Below, one piece after another: positions 11,658 to 23,957 of a stretch of DNA of 64,000 nt. The first letter of the stretch is position 1. The number at the start of each line of letters is the position of its first letter. Where the stretch lies: positions 1-64,000 of the forward strand of contig VXIS01000103.1 in NCBI GenBank assembly GCA_008704415.1, in the 5' to 3' direction. Source of the DNA: Sphaerosporella brunnea. Taxonomy: Eukaryota > Ascomycota > Pezizomycetes > Pezizales > Pyronemataceae. The translations under genes and the position numbers were made by a program. A model generated the notes under the pieces. The model saw only the letters and a program-made list of their open reading frames with translations. It was not told where the DNA came from and did not search any database.

Positions 11658-13741
11658 CTACTCAATCAAACCCCTCCTCCTTAACTCGCCCACAAGCGCC
11701 CGATACTCCTTCAACAACCCTTCTACCTCCCCAATTTTCAATTCCCTAACATCCTCACACTCAACAAACCGTCTATTCGGTTTAAACTCCAGCCTCTCCA
11801 GCGGCGTCGTTGTCGGAACCAAATCCTTCGCCAGCTCCGGTAACGCCTCTAGCAACTCCTTTCCCTGCAACTGCTGCGTCGTTGGTGGAGCAGGTGCAGA
11901 GGTGGTGGGAGCAACCCGTGCAAGTCCCCTCATTCCAACACTTGCAAACCGTCCAATACTAGTTCCGATATTGCCAATATGTTTAAGTGGTTCCAGACCC
12001 GCGGCCGCCGCCGCGGCAGCACGTGCCGGGGAAGGCGAGGGTGATGACGCTGGCCCGCCGCGTGCGGGCGATGGCTCTCGCAATGATGCAGGTTTGGAGC
12101 CGGTCGGTTTGTCATCATTGCTGCTGCCCGTGTCCGAGTCTGTGCGTTGCAATGCGGAGATGGCAGGGTTCGACGGAGTGTCGACGAGTTTGCGGGCATC
12201 CTCAAGGGTCTTTGGTGCGATATCACCGCGGGTGTGCGCGAAGAGGAATTTGTAGCTGTTTTCGAGTGCTACGCCGATGCCACGGATACCCTGGTCTGCT
12301 GTTGACACTGCTGTAGTGGCTAGGTCGATAGGGGTGGTGAAGGAGAGGCCGCGTGCTTTTTGGGCGGCTTGTGTGGCTTGCACGCTGGCGTGGGTCGGGT
12401 GAAGAGCGGTTATATGGGTAGCAGTTGTGGTGGTGGTGGGGTGCGGTGTTGATGGCTTCAGCGTGTCACGGAGGCTGTGGAGGGAGCTCGCCGGGGAATG
12501 GCTGGGTCCGTCGACGTTATCGATGTTCAGAGTTGCCAGGTCCACGGTCTCGAGGAATGAGATCGCCGCTTCGAAGTTAGTTAGACAATAAGCGGCCTCA
12601 CCATCGATAAAGTTGCAGGCGCGGAAACGCTGCGTGAAGTAGAGGTTTGAAACAGCGTTTAATTGGAGTTCTGGAGGAGAAACAATCAGGGTATAGATCA
12701 GTGTGGGGAGAAGTGAGTCGGCAGAGGTAGTGGTGATGTGTTTCGTCAGACAGTCTATATATGTTAGCTAGGCGGGAGTAACGGTGGGCTACCAGATGCA
12801 TACCAACGATCGCCTTGTGGGCCTGCTTCAGCAACGTTAGTTTGCCTAGCGGGTATTTCTTTTCGTTCATGGCTGCCAGAGCCTTTGTGGATTCCTGTAG
12901 CTCGCGATCTACCAGCTTCGCCTTCGCCTCCGAGTCCAGCTCGACGCCCAGGTGCCCCAAATTTACGCCCACCACTTTCAATGCCGCAATCTTGCTATGC
13001 AAGCTGTCATCGCGCGCTTCGTCGTCAGTGCTTTTGTGTCGCCAGATCTTATCGTAGACGCCCTCCGTGACTCGCTTCTCGATCGCCTCCTCGAGTGCTA
13101 TCCGCTTGACCTCCAATAGCTTCCGGTCACGCTTCTTCTGCGCCATCTCCGCCTTCGATAGCATCTGGGTAGTCGGCGTGCGAGATCTCGGTTTCTGCGA
13201 GGACAACGATAGGTACGACTGCGAAACATGTTTCCCAATCGCCTGCTGTGCCGTCGAATAGAACTGCTGAAACATGTCCGAAAGCTGCTGCACGGTGAGC
13301 GGGGCGGGATGGATCGGTTTTGTCAAGGAGTCGATGAAGCTGCATTGCGGCAGGAGTTTAGGCTCCGAACTTCCAACGATCACGGAAGGAAACGAACCGA
13401 TCCGCGAGAGTTATCAGCTCCGGTGGGAGCTCGTCAAAGCCCTCGGGCAGCAGCGCCGAGCTGAGGGGATTGCCGTCTTCATCCTCCGAGGAGTTATCCA
13501 GATCAGGGTGTTCGGGCAGTGGCGGCTCGCTTTTGAGACGGGACAGAGAGCTCGAGAGGGGATCCTCGGTGCCGTCGGTCGGCTCGAGGCGGCTGAAGGA
13601 GCGGGTTACACGCAGCGGGCGGGGTTCTGGGGTCACAGAGCGGGTGGACGAGGCTTCCGAGGCGGGATCTGTCGTGTGTCAGCTTTGGACACGGCATAGC
13701 GTATGCAATGAACCGTACGTACCGTTCAGTGAGGAAGACAT
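11658..13741 (-). CDS. VPS9-domain Rab5-family guanine nucleotide exchange factor
   Basis: Activates Rab5/Vps21-type GTPases in endosome fusion and vacuolar sorting. Four exons (13723-13741, 13398-13668, 12804-13339, 11658-12754) give 640 aa. The junctions restore family text: DELPPELITLADRF joins IDSLTKPIHPAPLT, and HKAIV joins DCLTKHITTTSAD. The VPS9 core is clear around residues 200-345: SADSLLPTLIYTLIVSPPEL, then LQLNAVSNLYFTQRF, then NFIDGEAAYCLTNFEAAISF. The C-terminal third is low-complexity (Pro/Ser/Ala runs), ending in a coiled-coil-like EGLLKEYRALVGELRRRG. The first exon is only 19 nt. Vps9 and Muk1 orthologues cannot be separated by eye, and no CUE domain is evident. The last ~260 nt fall inside the palindrome arm. 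Confidence 0.9.
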
Positions 13742-14161
13742 TGAATGGTATATATTGCTGTGTTGTGCAGTTGTTGACGTTCGAGTCGGTATAGCTGTCT
13801 GCTGTCTTTCTGAGAGCACCTCGGAACACGCAACGAGCCGCTTCATGCACGTGAGCATGGATGGAAGGTGAGATCAAGATCGCAGATTAGATTAGATTAG
13901 ATAGAGATGTATCTTGGCACTAGCTAGATCAGAAGAAGCAATGTGATTAGTCACCTGGCATATCCCAGCACGAGCGCGTACTTCTACGCACACTAGCCAG
14001 CCCTATTCCACGCCGATTGGGCGGATGATGTGTCCCGCATGAACGCTAACCCCAGCTCCCACCACCCGTTCCTGAGCCACCCAACACGAACACTCAAGTC
14101 TCCAACAAAACACCTCCTTAAATAAGAGTTTCATTATCCAACCGCCATCGACGCCCAAGTC
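13742..14161. promoter_or_regulatory. Divergent promoter between VPS9-domain gene and ATG15
   Basis: 420 bp separating two start codons that point away from each other. It contains a short direct repeat (gattagattagattagatag, near 13886) and pyrimidine-rich tracts just upstream of the ATG15 start. I see no strong TATA box. Confidence 0.4.
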
Positions 14162-16196
14162 ATGGCTCCCTCTCACCACTCGTGGTTATCTTGTGATTCG
14201 GCGGCAAAGATCTCTGCCAAGCTCCTGCTCTCGTTCCTGGCCTTATCGCCTCTGGTTGCCACGGCTGATGCGCGACTCGTGGTCGACACGAACGTCCAGC
14301 CGGGCGATGTGCTAGCTCCAGGGCCGTTCCTTCCAGGTGGTGGTGGCCGCAAGAGCAGTGGAGGTGGTTTGCACGAATTTGTACGTGTTTCTCTGAGCTC
14401 GGAAGGGGTAGGGCTGATAGCTGTGGATAGAGTCTGCGGCATATCATGATACACGGGACATACGAGTGAGTGATCTTAGTGAGCTCCGGAAGCTCCGCTT
14501 TAGCTAACTGAGCTTTGGTAGGTATCCAGAGCTCTTGCGGAGGAAAGACATCCATCCCGACACGCTTGTCGCCACCGAGGAGACAAAACAGCTCGCGCCC
14601 AGACCGAAATATACGGCATCATCCCGAGTGCGAGGTATCAAACGCCTACGAGATCGCTCGAAGGACACGATCGAAGCCCACCTTCTTAATCACCGGCATG
14701 GCCTCACCACATCGTTCACAGTCGATTCTTGGGGAGTTGATGAGGTCCCCCAGCCGAACATTACCGATAAGGCCACCGTTTTGTCGATGGCCAAGATCGC
14801 TGCCGACGCGTACGTCGAGGTCGAGCACACGCTGGATTGGCTAGATGTGGGGTCGGGGTACAATCTCACGGATGATTTCGGCTGGGAAGCGGATGGGCTC
14901 CGCGGCCATATTTTTGCCGACGAAAACAACAGCACCGTGATCATCGGACTCAAGGGCACATCCGCAGCCGTGTTTGATGGCGCGGAAACAACCACTAATG
15001 ACAAGATCAACGACAATCTGCTGTTCTCTTGCTGTTGTGCGCGTTTGGGCATGTTCTGGACCACTGTGTGCGACTGCTATACCGGTACTGCGTACACGTG
15101 CAACAAGACATGCCTGAAGAAGGAGCTCATGTCCGAGAACCGCTACTACCGCGCCGCTCTGCAGCTATATTACAACGTGACGTCCATGTACCCCGATTCG
15201 AACGTGTGGGTAGTCGGGCACTCGCTCGGCGGTGCCGTCTCCTCTTTGCTCGGCCAAACTTACGGCCTCCCTGTCGTGACCTTTGAGGCCCCGGGAGAAG
15301 CTATGGCGTCCGACCGCATTGGCCTGCCAATGGCCCCGGACGGCGCCCGCCAATCCACCGAACTGGGAGTCTATCACTTCGGCCACACTGCCGATCCTGT
15401 CTTTATGGGCGCTTGCAACGGCCCGACGTCGGTGTGCAGTATCGGCGGGTACGCAATGGAGAGCCGCTGCCACGCGGGTGCCGAGTGCGTCTACGACGTA
15501 GTCAGTGATTGGGGCTGGCGCATGGGACTGGGATACCACCGCATCCAGGGCGTGATCCGCGACGTGATTGAAAAGTACGACGACGTGCCAAAATGTGTAG
15601 CCGAGCCTGGCTGCGTCGACTGCTTCAACTGGAACTGGGTCGAGGGGAACCAAACCACCACTCCGCCGACCACTACCACCTCTGCTACCTCCACCACCAG
15701 CACAACCACGTGCCAAACCCCCGGATGGTGGGGCTGCAGAGATGTCACCACTACCCCGGGAATGCCGACCACTACCACAACCACCCAGACGCCCACCGAA
15801 ACGTGCTCACATTATGGTTGGTTCGGTAACTGCCTGGACCCTACCACCACCGCCACTACGTCCACTACTACTTCAAGTACCCTCGCCACTATCACAAAAA
15901 CTCTCACTCCCGCCCCCACAGCCACGCCCACTACCACCGCCTCAGAAACGTGCTCCAAATACGGCTGGTTCGGCGGGTGCATAGATCCCACTACTACTTC
16001 CGCCGCTACAGCCTCGCCCACCAACTCCCCAGCCACGCCTACAAAGGCTTGTGAACACTACGGCTGGTTCGGTGGATGTGCTGACCCTGAACCCTCGACC
16101 CCTACTTCTGCCCATGGAAAGGAGTGTGAACACCGCGCACTGTGGGGCATTGGCTGGTGTAAAGAGCGGGCGACTTCTACTGCTGAGGAGTTGTGA
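14162..16196 (+). CDS. atg15: Atg15-type vacuolar phospholipase (class 3 lipase)
   Basis: Lipase that breaks down autophagic and multivesicular bodies inside the vacuole. Exons 14162-14380, 14431-14465 and 14522-16196 give 642 aa. An N-terminal hydrophobic anchor (about residues 17-37) is followed by the family's LRHIMIHGTYEYPELLRR region, assembled across the 35-nt second exon. Next come a Cys-rich stretch (FSCCCARLGMFWTTVCDCYTG), the nucleophile elbow GHSLGG (Ser near 319), FEAPGE, HTADPVFMGACNGP and CSIGGYAMESRCH. From about residue 480 the protein leaves the common family plan: a Thr-rich tail holds four C-x3-GW(W/F)G-x1-2-C units (GWWGC, GWFGNC, GWFGGC twice) and a diverged fifth one (CEHRALWGIGWC). 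Known relatives commonly have one such unit, as far as I recall. Confidence 0.93.
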
Positions 16197-19022
16197 TGTT
16201 TTTTTTCTTTCATATTTTGCCTTGCGGCCTCGTGCTTATGCGTTCTTCCTCGGGATGGAGTTTTTTGATGCTTTGTGGATATCTTTTTTGCATACATAGT
16301 GTACGATGATGCTCGAGAGCAGAGTTAATCTTCCGCTCTTGAGAGTTCGTGGACGGTCATTTTCAGCGAGTGTTGGCTTTGTTTGCGTACTGCGATTAGA
16401 CGTTGACGTTTTTGGTCTGCTTTTTCCTCTTTTCCTTTTTTTTTTTTTTTTTTTGAATTGCAGGTACAGTAAGAAACATATGGTACATTGATACATTGAT
16501 ACATCGTTTAAGATGCGGCTTGTCTGGTGATGCGCGCACATGATACCTTAGGTGTGATGTCAGGCGCTCTGGTGCGGCGGAATGTTGTTCCGCTGTTAGG
16601 TAGGATATAGAATTTGGCGTGGGGGCGGAACCGAGTTGGTTTGTTTGTTTGTTTGTTTAAATCATACATCGTACACAAGGACATTAGCCCAAGTGCCTCC
16701 TATCTTGCGAATCGGAGTGAGGCCAAAGGCCTATGACGGACAAAGGAAACCTGGTATCCTGTCCCCACGGTTTTACCCGTCTGTTGGGGCTCCCCATACA
16801 AAGGAAATTCGGAACCGAGTTGGTGAACTCGGATTTTTACGACCCAGCACTAACTACCGAGTGATTAGTCGTGGTTTGTGTTCTTTGTATTCCAGTTAGT
16901 CCGCCAACAGTGTTTTGACCCCCAAAGGGTGTTCTCCATTCTGGATTGCTTGGCTGGCTGGGGATAGCGGACTTGCATGGAGAGAAGAGAGGTTCGGAGA
17001 TGGCATTTGAAGCGTTTCCTCAGCTGTTAAAACATCCATCCATCCATCCATCCATCCAACCTCGGCCGAGCGAGTTTTGCGGCTATCTTCGGATCGGAAC
17101 GTAACCAACCAACCCTGTCACCTAGATGTCTATCTAGGCGCGCGATTTTTTTGTTGATTCCCGATGGATGGATGGGAGGGAGGAGTTTAAATATCGTGAG
17201 GATTCCTTCCTTCTCTCCTTCCTCGAGTAGATACAGGTGGGTTGTCGTTTTTCGTACGGCAAGCACAACGCAACGCAACGCAGGTCGATACTACGCAAAC
17301 TCGAAAAATCAACTGATATCGATCTCGCAACAACCAGGCTCGATCGACAACAACAACAACAACAAATAGCAACAGCAACACAACATCCTGCTCGATTCGA
17401 TAAGCAACCAGCTTGGGCTGGGGGAATCCAGTCAAGTCAACAACGACGATGACGCCGGCAATTTATTATCCATCGCATCCCACATGCGCAATCGCGCAAT
17501 ATCGATAGGCCGACCACAACCACACAGCAGCAGCGTGTTTAATATCCACCCCACCCCACCCGCACCGGCATACCTTGTTTTATCCCGCGAGACGGAATTT
17601 AACTCTAAAACCTGCTGATATTGGATACGTGGCATGGCGACGTCAGGCCAATCGGGGGGTGCGGCTGAGTAAGTATTCGCTTTGCTTCCGAACTCGGAAT
17701 GCGGAGAGGAGATCGGCAGAGCTTCGGGTGTGTGTGTGCGCATGTGTATGTGTATGTATGTAGGACCTCCTTCCTTTTCATTCACACTTTACATCACCCA
17801 TTATGGCGCGGTCAAAGCCCTCTGCCGCGACATGGCAATTTCGAATTTACCGATGCGATCTAGAAGGACCTCCGGATATTCTGCAGCGGGCTCTCACCCC
17901 CACAGCCTCCAGCTCTCCAGGCTACTGTTTTGTGCAGCTCACTCAGCAGTACGGTCCGATTTAGAATTGGTGGGGGCGTTTTCGAAGGGTAGACCTGGAT
18001 CCGGAGTGGGGGGAAGAAGCCGTGTTTGTTGGGAGACGCGCGCGCCGCAAGTTTTCCAGATTAGCCGTTTATACATACTAGTGCCGCAACAAACTGCAGG
18101 AGATAAGGTTGAGATGGATCAGTTGCTTGGCCTCGGGGTTAGGATAAGATGTCTCTTCCTTTCTCCGCACCCCTAACCCAGCCGTCGTCTGAAACCACCT
18201 CCGTTTTGCACCCGGGGGGGGCGGGGGAACACGTCGCCAGTAGTCGGTTTGCAGCGTAAGGATGAGCGTGGCGGCATCATGCGACCCTCCTTTCTGCTCT
18301 TGGCTCGCCGACGGAGTTACCAGCAGATGGCCGGCCGGCCAGCCCAGCCAGCCCAGCCCTCGATAGATTGCGGCCGTGTTAGATATAGCGTGCAGATGTC
18401 CCCTCTCCCAGAGATAGTGTAGGCAATCATGTGCGCCCCTGAGATAACAGAAACCAAGTTACGAAACCGCTTCGACAAAAGGGTCCCAGTCCCCGGTCAA
18501 ACAGGGGCACGTGGGCCCACGGATGGGCGAATAAGGTTGGTTGGCTTGGAAGGAGATGAGGCGGGCGGCGTCACTGGACGGCTAAATCTTTGATGATGAT
18601 CACCACCACCCCAGGGTTGGGATGGTGGGATGGGTGGGTAACCCACGTACTAAATAAGGTAGGATATATGGGACTCCGATATATGACGATGATGGCATGG
18701 TAGATATGTCTTCCCACTTACGCGCGCCCACACCGGTACCGTCGGCCCTTTTTCACACTCCTCGTCCCCCCCCCCCCAATCAGCTTTCGATATTAGGGTG
18801 TGTTCTGGTCGAGATCCCCCCCACCCTCCAAACAATCACAATCGCAATCACCGCCGGCCAAGCGTTAGCCTGTTCCCCGCCGCCACCACCACCCACCTCC
18901 GAGGCCAATATCAACCAACCCGCGCGCACCCACCCGTCTCCAGAAGCTTCATCATCCGTGCACCTACATACAAACTCGAAAACCTCGAAATTTGCTCTGA
19001 TAGATACCCATTGACGCATTCG
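16197..19022. other. Intergenic region with simple repeats
   Basis: 2.8 kb without a convincing gene, between ATG15 and the F-box-like gene. It contains a T-run at ~16438-16454, a (CCAT)n tract at 17034-17058 with an inverted GGATGGATGG at ~17163, CAACAA-rich DNA near 17350, a (GT)n/TATG tract near 17730-17760, poly-G/poly-C runs near 18211 and 18768, and AGCCCAGCC repeats near 18342. Short ORFs here are compositionally biased. Confidence 0.6.
17034..17058. repeat. (CCAT)n microsatellite
   Basis: About six tandem CCAT units, with a shorter inverted GATG tract ~105 bp downstream (17160-17175). It lies in non-coding DNA. Confidence 0.85.
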
Positions 19023-20824
19023 ATGGCCCCGTTGACCTTGCTCGACATCCTGTCCAACGAGTATTTGCTGCTACATACCACCCCGTATCTGCTGCCGACT
19101 GAGCTGCTAGCCCTCGGCCTTTGCTCTCGGAGTTACCATTCGTTGGTAACACATTCGCGCTCCGTTTGGCGTCACATCGACCTCTCTGTCCCACCTCGCG
19201 CACAAACGCCGCTCTACCAGATCGAGCTAAACCTGCTTCTTTCGAAGCCATTTGTTCTCCGCGATGTCAAGACTCTCATTCTGGACGGGCTACCAGTCAC
19301 GGTGGAATTGCTGCACGATCTCCTCAGCAGCCCCGCATACCGGATCCAATTGCTGTCGATTCGGGAATGCAACTTGATCAATGAACGGCAGCTGATGCTG
19401 CTATTCCAATACCTAGTCCGCACCACCCGCGAGACTCCTCCCACGTTGAAGGGCTGCTATTGGTTCGGCGACATGGATTCTCCCGACGGCATACTTCCTT
19501 CCGCGTCAAAACCCCGTGATCCCAGTGCCAAGGGCCGTTTCATCAAGCCCGGAAAGCTCGGTGACGACTGGGTTGGCATCGTCAAGGCTTGCCAAGGAAC
19601 CATCGCCTTTGATACGCGGTTGTGTACTGGTCCTCGACACGAGGAAGGCCACGACGACCACATCAAGCCGAAACTTGCCAATGTTCGATTGGCTGGCGGG
19701 TGTGCCCAGTGCGGCACCTCGCCTGAAGCACAGAAAGGGAAGGGATTGAAGGACCTGCCAAAGGTGCTGTGTGCACCGGTCCCGCTGATGAGCTCGGATA
19801 TCAAGGCGGCATGTCAAACGGCCTGCAAGCAGGAGGAAGACATCCTGCGGTGCGACAGCTGTGCTCATTACTGTGAGCGATGCGGGGACTGGTGGTGCGA
19901 GAGCTGCCTCGCAAAGAACGAGAAGAAGGTAACACTCTTTTATGATCCGTCATCTCTGGGGGCACTGCTGCATCCGCTTCGATGCGTTGCCTTCCACGCA
20001 TTTTGAGGGGGTCCGCTCCCTCCGAATCAGAAGCAAAACAGGACAGGATTTTTTATTCTATTCCCAACAATGACCGTGGCTGATGGGATTGGGGGAGGAC
20101 CCCACCAGAAATTTGTATCCCTCGACTGCTACGACTGTGGAATGCTTTGCGCCGAATGCACGCGCTGCACAAGCCGGACCTGCAAGTCCTGCCGCGGGGA
20201 GTACTGCGTAACACAGTGAGTTTCCCCCTCCTCCAGACTCGAGATGCATTTTTTTTTTTTTTTTTCATTGCTAATCCCCCACGCAGCAACACCGGTGCTG
20301 ATAACAACTGGGTTCGTTTCAATCCTTTCGTCGTTATTCCCCGCCAGCGGCGATGCGTCTGTCCATTTTGGTCGACCGACCGCGTGGGCCGATAGCCGAT
20401 GACTCTCTCTCTCTCTCTTACGTCATGGAATGTCGAACCAAAGGCGCGCTTTCTTTGAAGGAATTGGGGGGGGGGGGGGGAGGGTGCCGGCGTTTTCTTT
20501 TCTTTCCTTTTTTTGAGATAGAAAGAGGGACGGCGACATTAATGTTTCTGGGTGCGAACCTACAGTGCGAATGGTGCAACTCCCCGGAGCGCAGACTGAG
20601 AGAATTGTAATCCCCCCCCCTCTCTCAGCCCTAACCCCCCATTCTGCGCGTCATCCAAAATACTGATCACACGCAGCAGCAACCGCAGCAACAACATCGC
20701 TGTCGATCACCAGCTACGCGCACGCACGCTTGCGCGGCTCAACGCCATCCGCAGCAGCTTCGGCGGCGCGCGCTTCAAAGACGAGGCGATCGTTAGGAAC
20801 AGGTGTACACTTGTCGCTTTGTAG
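19023..20824 (+). CDS. F-box-like protein with Cys-rich zinc-binding tail
   Basis: Likely substrate adaptor of an SCF ubiquitin ligase. The start at 19023 (MAPLTLLDILSNEYLLL) begins an F-box-like helical segment including LLPTELLALGLCSRSYHSL and SVWRHIDLS. From about residue 225 Cys pairs accumulate: CAQCG, CDSCAHYCERCGDWWCESC, then after splicing CYDCGMLCAECTRCTSRTC, CRGEYC and CEWC. The proposed exons are 19023-19928, 20109-20215, 20287-20311, 20566-20606 and 20677-20824; all internal phases agree and the frame ends RNRCTLVAL. A further donor at 20803 could instead splice to about 21150, giving a different C-terminus. Introns 1 to 3 and the downstream DNA contain long T, C and G runs, so base errors are possible. 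The Cys domain family is not one I can name. Confidence 0.75.
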
Positions 20825-21857
20825 CCGGGGGGGGGCTGAGCAAAAATTTTTTTAAATTTTTTTTCCGGTTTTTTTTTTTTTTTTTTTTTTTTCTTTTGGT
20901 GCGGTGCTACCTTGGCGTTGTGTGTCTCTCTCCTCTCTTCGAATTTTTTCTGTGTGCGGAATCTCTCTCCCCTTCTTGGTGGGCGCTGATTTTGATGGAG
21001 ACTTCTTTTTTTTTACTTCTTGCTTTGGGTTTTGTGGTGGCATGTTTCTTGCTTGCGCTATACATACTCTACTCTACGCTGTTTATTTACGTGTAGCTTG
21101 GTGATGATGATGACATACCTACCTAACTTTACGACTCAATTTTTGTAGCCCACGTACGATCAGCAAGAGTTGCCGGACGCCAAAAAATCCACTTCCGTCA
21201 TGCATCCAGATATCTGCACTCGAGCGCCATTCCAGGGCGGGCCGGAGATGGCTGGGCGTCGGCCGCTCATGCGCACGGCGGACGGGGGACACTTCTGCCC
21301 GGAAAAGCGCTACCATGGTCATGTTTGCCGAATGGCGGGGGTTGCGCTCAGCCGAAGGTAAGAATTTGCCGTGAGCAACAAACTGATGACAGACACACTT
21401 GCATGCAATTGTTTGCAATCAGAGGGTACTCGTCGGTTCGGTTTGACGCTGTTGTGTGTGCTACTTACCGGTTGGGTTGGGTTGGACGACGGAGCACGCG
21501 TTTTCACGGAACCTGTATATTTAAAGTGGTGGCTTGTTTGTTGCAGCGACGTTTGAAGAACACGCACTGACAGGTATCTGGGGGGAAAATCCGACGGGAC
21601 AGAAGTGTTGCGGTCTTTCTGGCGACAAGGTTTTTGTTTCCGGAAACACACCTCCTCGGTGACGGTGACAAAGCTCTGTCATATTGTCGTACGAACGGCC
21701 TCCGGTGGCCGGTGACGGACCAGTATTGGAAACGTTCCGATCTTTGCGTTGGGGGATCCATTGGTGTGGGACGTGATCTTTAAGTCGCACACATTGTGCT
21801 CACAATGTATCACTCAATCCACACCTCTCCCTCTGTCTATTCTCTGGACGTGGCTTG
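20825..21857. other. Intergenic or 3' end of the F-box-like gene
   Basis: Contains a T-tract at 20871-20892 and a region at 21150-21360 that is open in two frames. One of these could be a last exon of the upstream gene (acceptor TTTTTGTAG at ~21148). No domain is recognisable. The rest shows nothing I can support. Confidence 0.4.
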
Positions 21858-21995
21858 TATTCGGCCGCTTGCGGCCATGATATAAAAGAGACTATGCTAC
21901 CCCTTAGCCCGGAGTCTACTGCTGGGGCCTGCGGCTCTTCTAAGGAAAGGGAGGACAGGAGATCGAGCTAAGCATAAGCCGCACCAAGGAAATTC
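21858..21995 (-). mobile_element. LINE 3' tail relic, minus strand
   Basis: Shares with the LINE tail at 32330-32410 the order: GATTTCCTT, then a GCAGGCCCC-like block, then AAGGGGTAGCATAGTCTC, then an AT stretch (TATATCATGG). It ends in the palindromic GGCCGCAAGCGGCCGAATAC also found near 32885 and 34062. No coding remnant is left. Confidence 0.6.
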
Positions 21996-23127
21996 GTAAG
22001 ATGACATGGGAGAGCGACATAGGAGAGTAGATATTACAACATGACGCCCCCTCTCGGGCCCACAGCTTACTTTGGTAGTGCTAGGCTTGGCACCGGTAGC
22101 TAGGGCTAGTAGTGCTCTCAATATCCGCTTCTCGAGATGGGCCCGGCCGTTGTGATGGCGCTGTACACAGATTTAGGCTTGATCTTATCTTTTTCTTGTA
22201 TCTCACCGTTTTCCCATCACACCGACAGGTGCTTTATCACGAAAAGGAGAGAACGTAGGTACGGAGCTAGAGAGAATCAAATTTATGAAAAGCCATCAAT
22301 ACGGGAAATAAAGGCCAGCGAAGCCCCAACCCACAGCACACCCGTCCCAAAGGTTCTTAAGCATCGTGACCCACTGCCCATGTCCAGGCCCAGCCATACT
22401 GGGCACAGACATAAATCTAGTCTCAACCCAGTCAAATTCAGAAGCCAGGTTAAGAAGCTTGGCGGTGCTCGGATGAGCAATCATTTGTCGTCCGCGCTCA
22501 CTCTCGAGAACGTGTATTTTGAGGGCCTGGGAGATATTGGCCCATCTCTGACATCAACCGCCGTCCTCGCTTAGTTCCGTATCATGGCCATAGGGGTTTT
22601 TAGAACATAGTTGGGCCATCGACACTTTGGCTTGCGAACTGTTCAAGGATAGCAAAAGTAGCAATCCCTAAGTTCAACCTGTATGCTTTACTGTTGTTTG
22701 GTTCGCGCCTATGCCGTTGCAAATGCTCAAGCTTAAACCAGTCTGAACACTCAACCAAGACACCGCTAGTGGGAGGACGTACCAGTACAGCCCTGCTACG
22801 ACCCGCATATCCAGCTTATGTTTACTGTATAAACCCCCCAAGCGTGGTGTATTCACTTTCTAGAACTTTCTGAATCGAACCACATGTTGACAACGTGCCC
22901 CGTTGGGTAACGACACTGTGAAGAAGGTCGTCCGGCTCTGGCAGACTGCAGCAGGCCTGGACACCGTACCAGTAAGCACGCTTTCCTATACCACAGCCGA
23001 TCGCCCGATATCCGAGCCAATCCTGCACTGCGTGGCTCGGGCAAAAGCACCTTGCGGAGTGCTTCCTCTGGGCTTGATTCACAGCTCAGCACTCGGTCCG
23101 TCAAAACCGGCCTTTGTTTGTTTCAAT
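21996..23127. other. Non-coding spacer between two LINE relics
   Basis: No gene that I can support. ORFs of 60-145 codons occur in several overlapping frames without protein-like patterns. Confidence 0.5.
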
Positions 23128-23390
23128 CATAATGTATTCGGCCGCTTGCGGCCATGACATATATAGAGAAGAGAGACTGTGCTACCCCTTAGGACTCAAG
23201 GTCCTACAGACGGGGCCTGCGGCTCTCTTAAGGAAAGAAAATCAAGGAAATCGCAAAAAGTATACAGAAAGGACTGTGTTTCACCCCCTCTTCAACCCCG
23301 CAAGTCCGGAGCCCGCTGCTCCCTCTCCTTCCCCTTCTCCTTCCCCTCCCCCTTCTCCTTTCTCCGGCCCTTTAGCCATGGCTCTTTAGG
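23128..23390 (-). mobile_element. LINE 3' tail relic, minus strand, second copy
   Basis: Same tail as at 21858 (GCAGGCCCCGTCTG, then AAGGGGTAGCACAGTCTC, then TATATATGTCATGGCCGCAAG), preceded on the minus strand by a GGAGAAGG-rich segment. The latter would encode the Gly/Glu-rich end that Tad-clade ORF2 proteins often have. The two minus-strand relics are ~1.3 kb apart and about 80 % alike by eye. Confidence 0.6.
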
Positions 23391-23957
23391 CTGGCTTTTG
23401 AGAACACTGGCTGTTGGAAGCCAAGAACCTTTCTGCAAGTCCTGCCCATTACCGGAATGACCAGCCATATTCACGATGTAGATTGCGCTTCCCGACAACA
23501 ATTCAGTTCTGCTTACTCTTAGCTTTTATTCCGGAATTTTGATAAAAGATATCTTTTTGACGGTGCCAGTAACAGCGCGATCGAGTGCTACAGTGTGATA
23601 CGGCGTCGCGGAGAACGCCGATTGAAAAGCGCAATGTTTCAAGGCGGTTTCAAACTGATCCCACCCCACTGGTGTGAGGCTGAAGTGTGCGCTGCGCCAC
23701 GGATCAGGCACACCGCGCTGCGCCTCTCTCACAACTGTATGTACTATACTTCTCCCTCTACGACACTATCGAGAGGCCTCCTCTCTAACTTACGACTCTA
23801 ATCTGCGCGTCCGAGTCCACTTCACCACTGTCCAGGTTACTTCTTTCCTGAGCAGCGTCTCCCAAAGTTCCAGTGCGGCCGCTGTACCAACGTACACCGA
23901 GAAGGCCTCGCCACTTATCGCAGAAACAGCCAACTTCACACCGCGCTTCTCTACGCC

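Larger units (their letters stand above)
5959..11918 (-). repeat. Right arm of giant inverted repeat (likely the genuine copy)
   Basis: Mirror of the left arm. It is continuous with unique DNA beyond 11918 and holds the intact 3' end of the VPS9-domain gene, so I treat it as the authentic chromosome sequence. The spacer at 5955-5958 is AGGG. If the fold-back reading is right, the true chromosome continues past about 5957 into DNA that is missing from this window. Confidence 0.93.
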
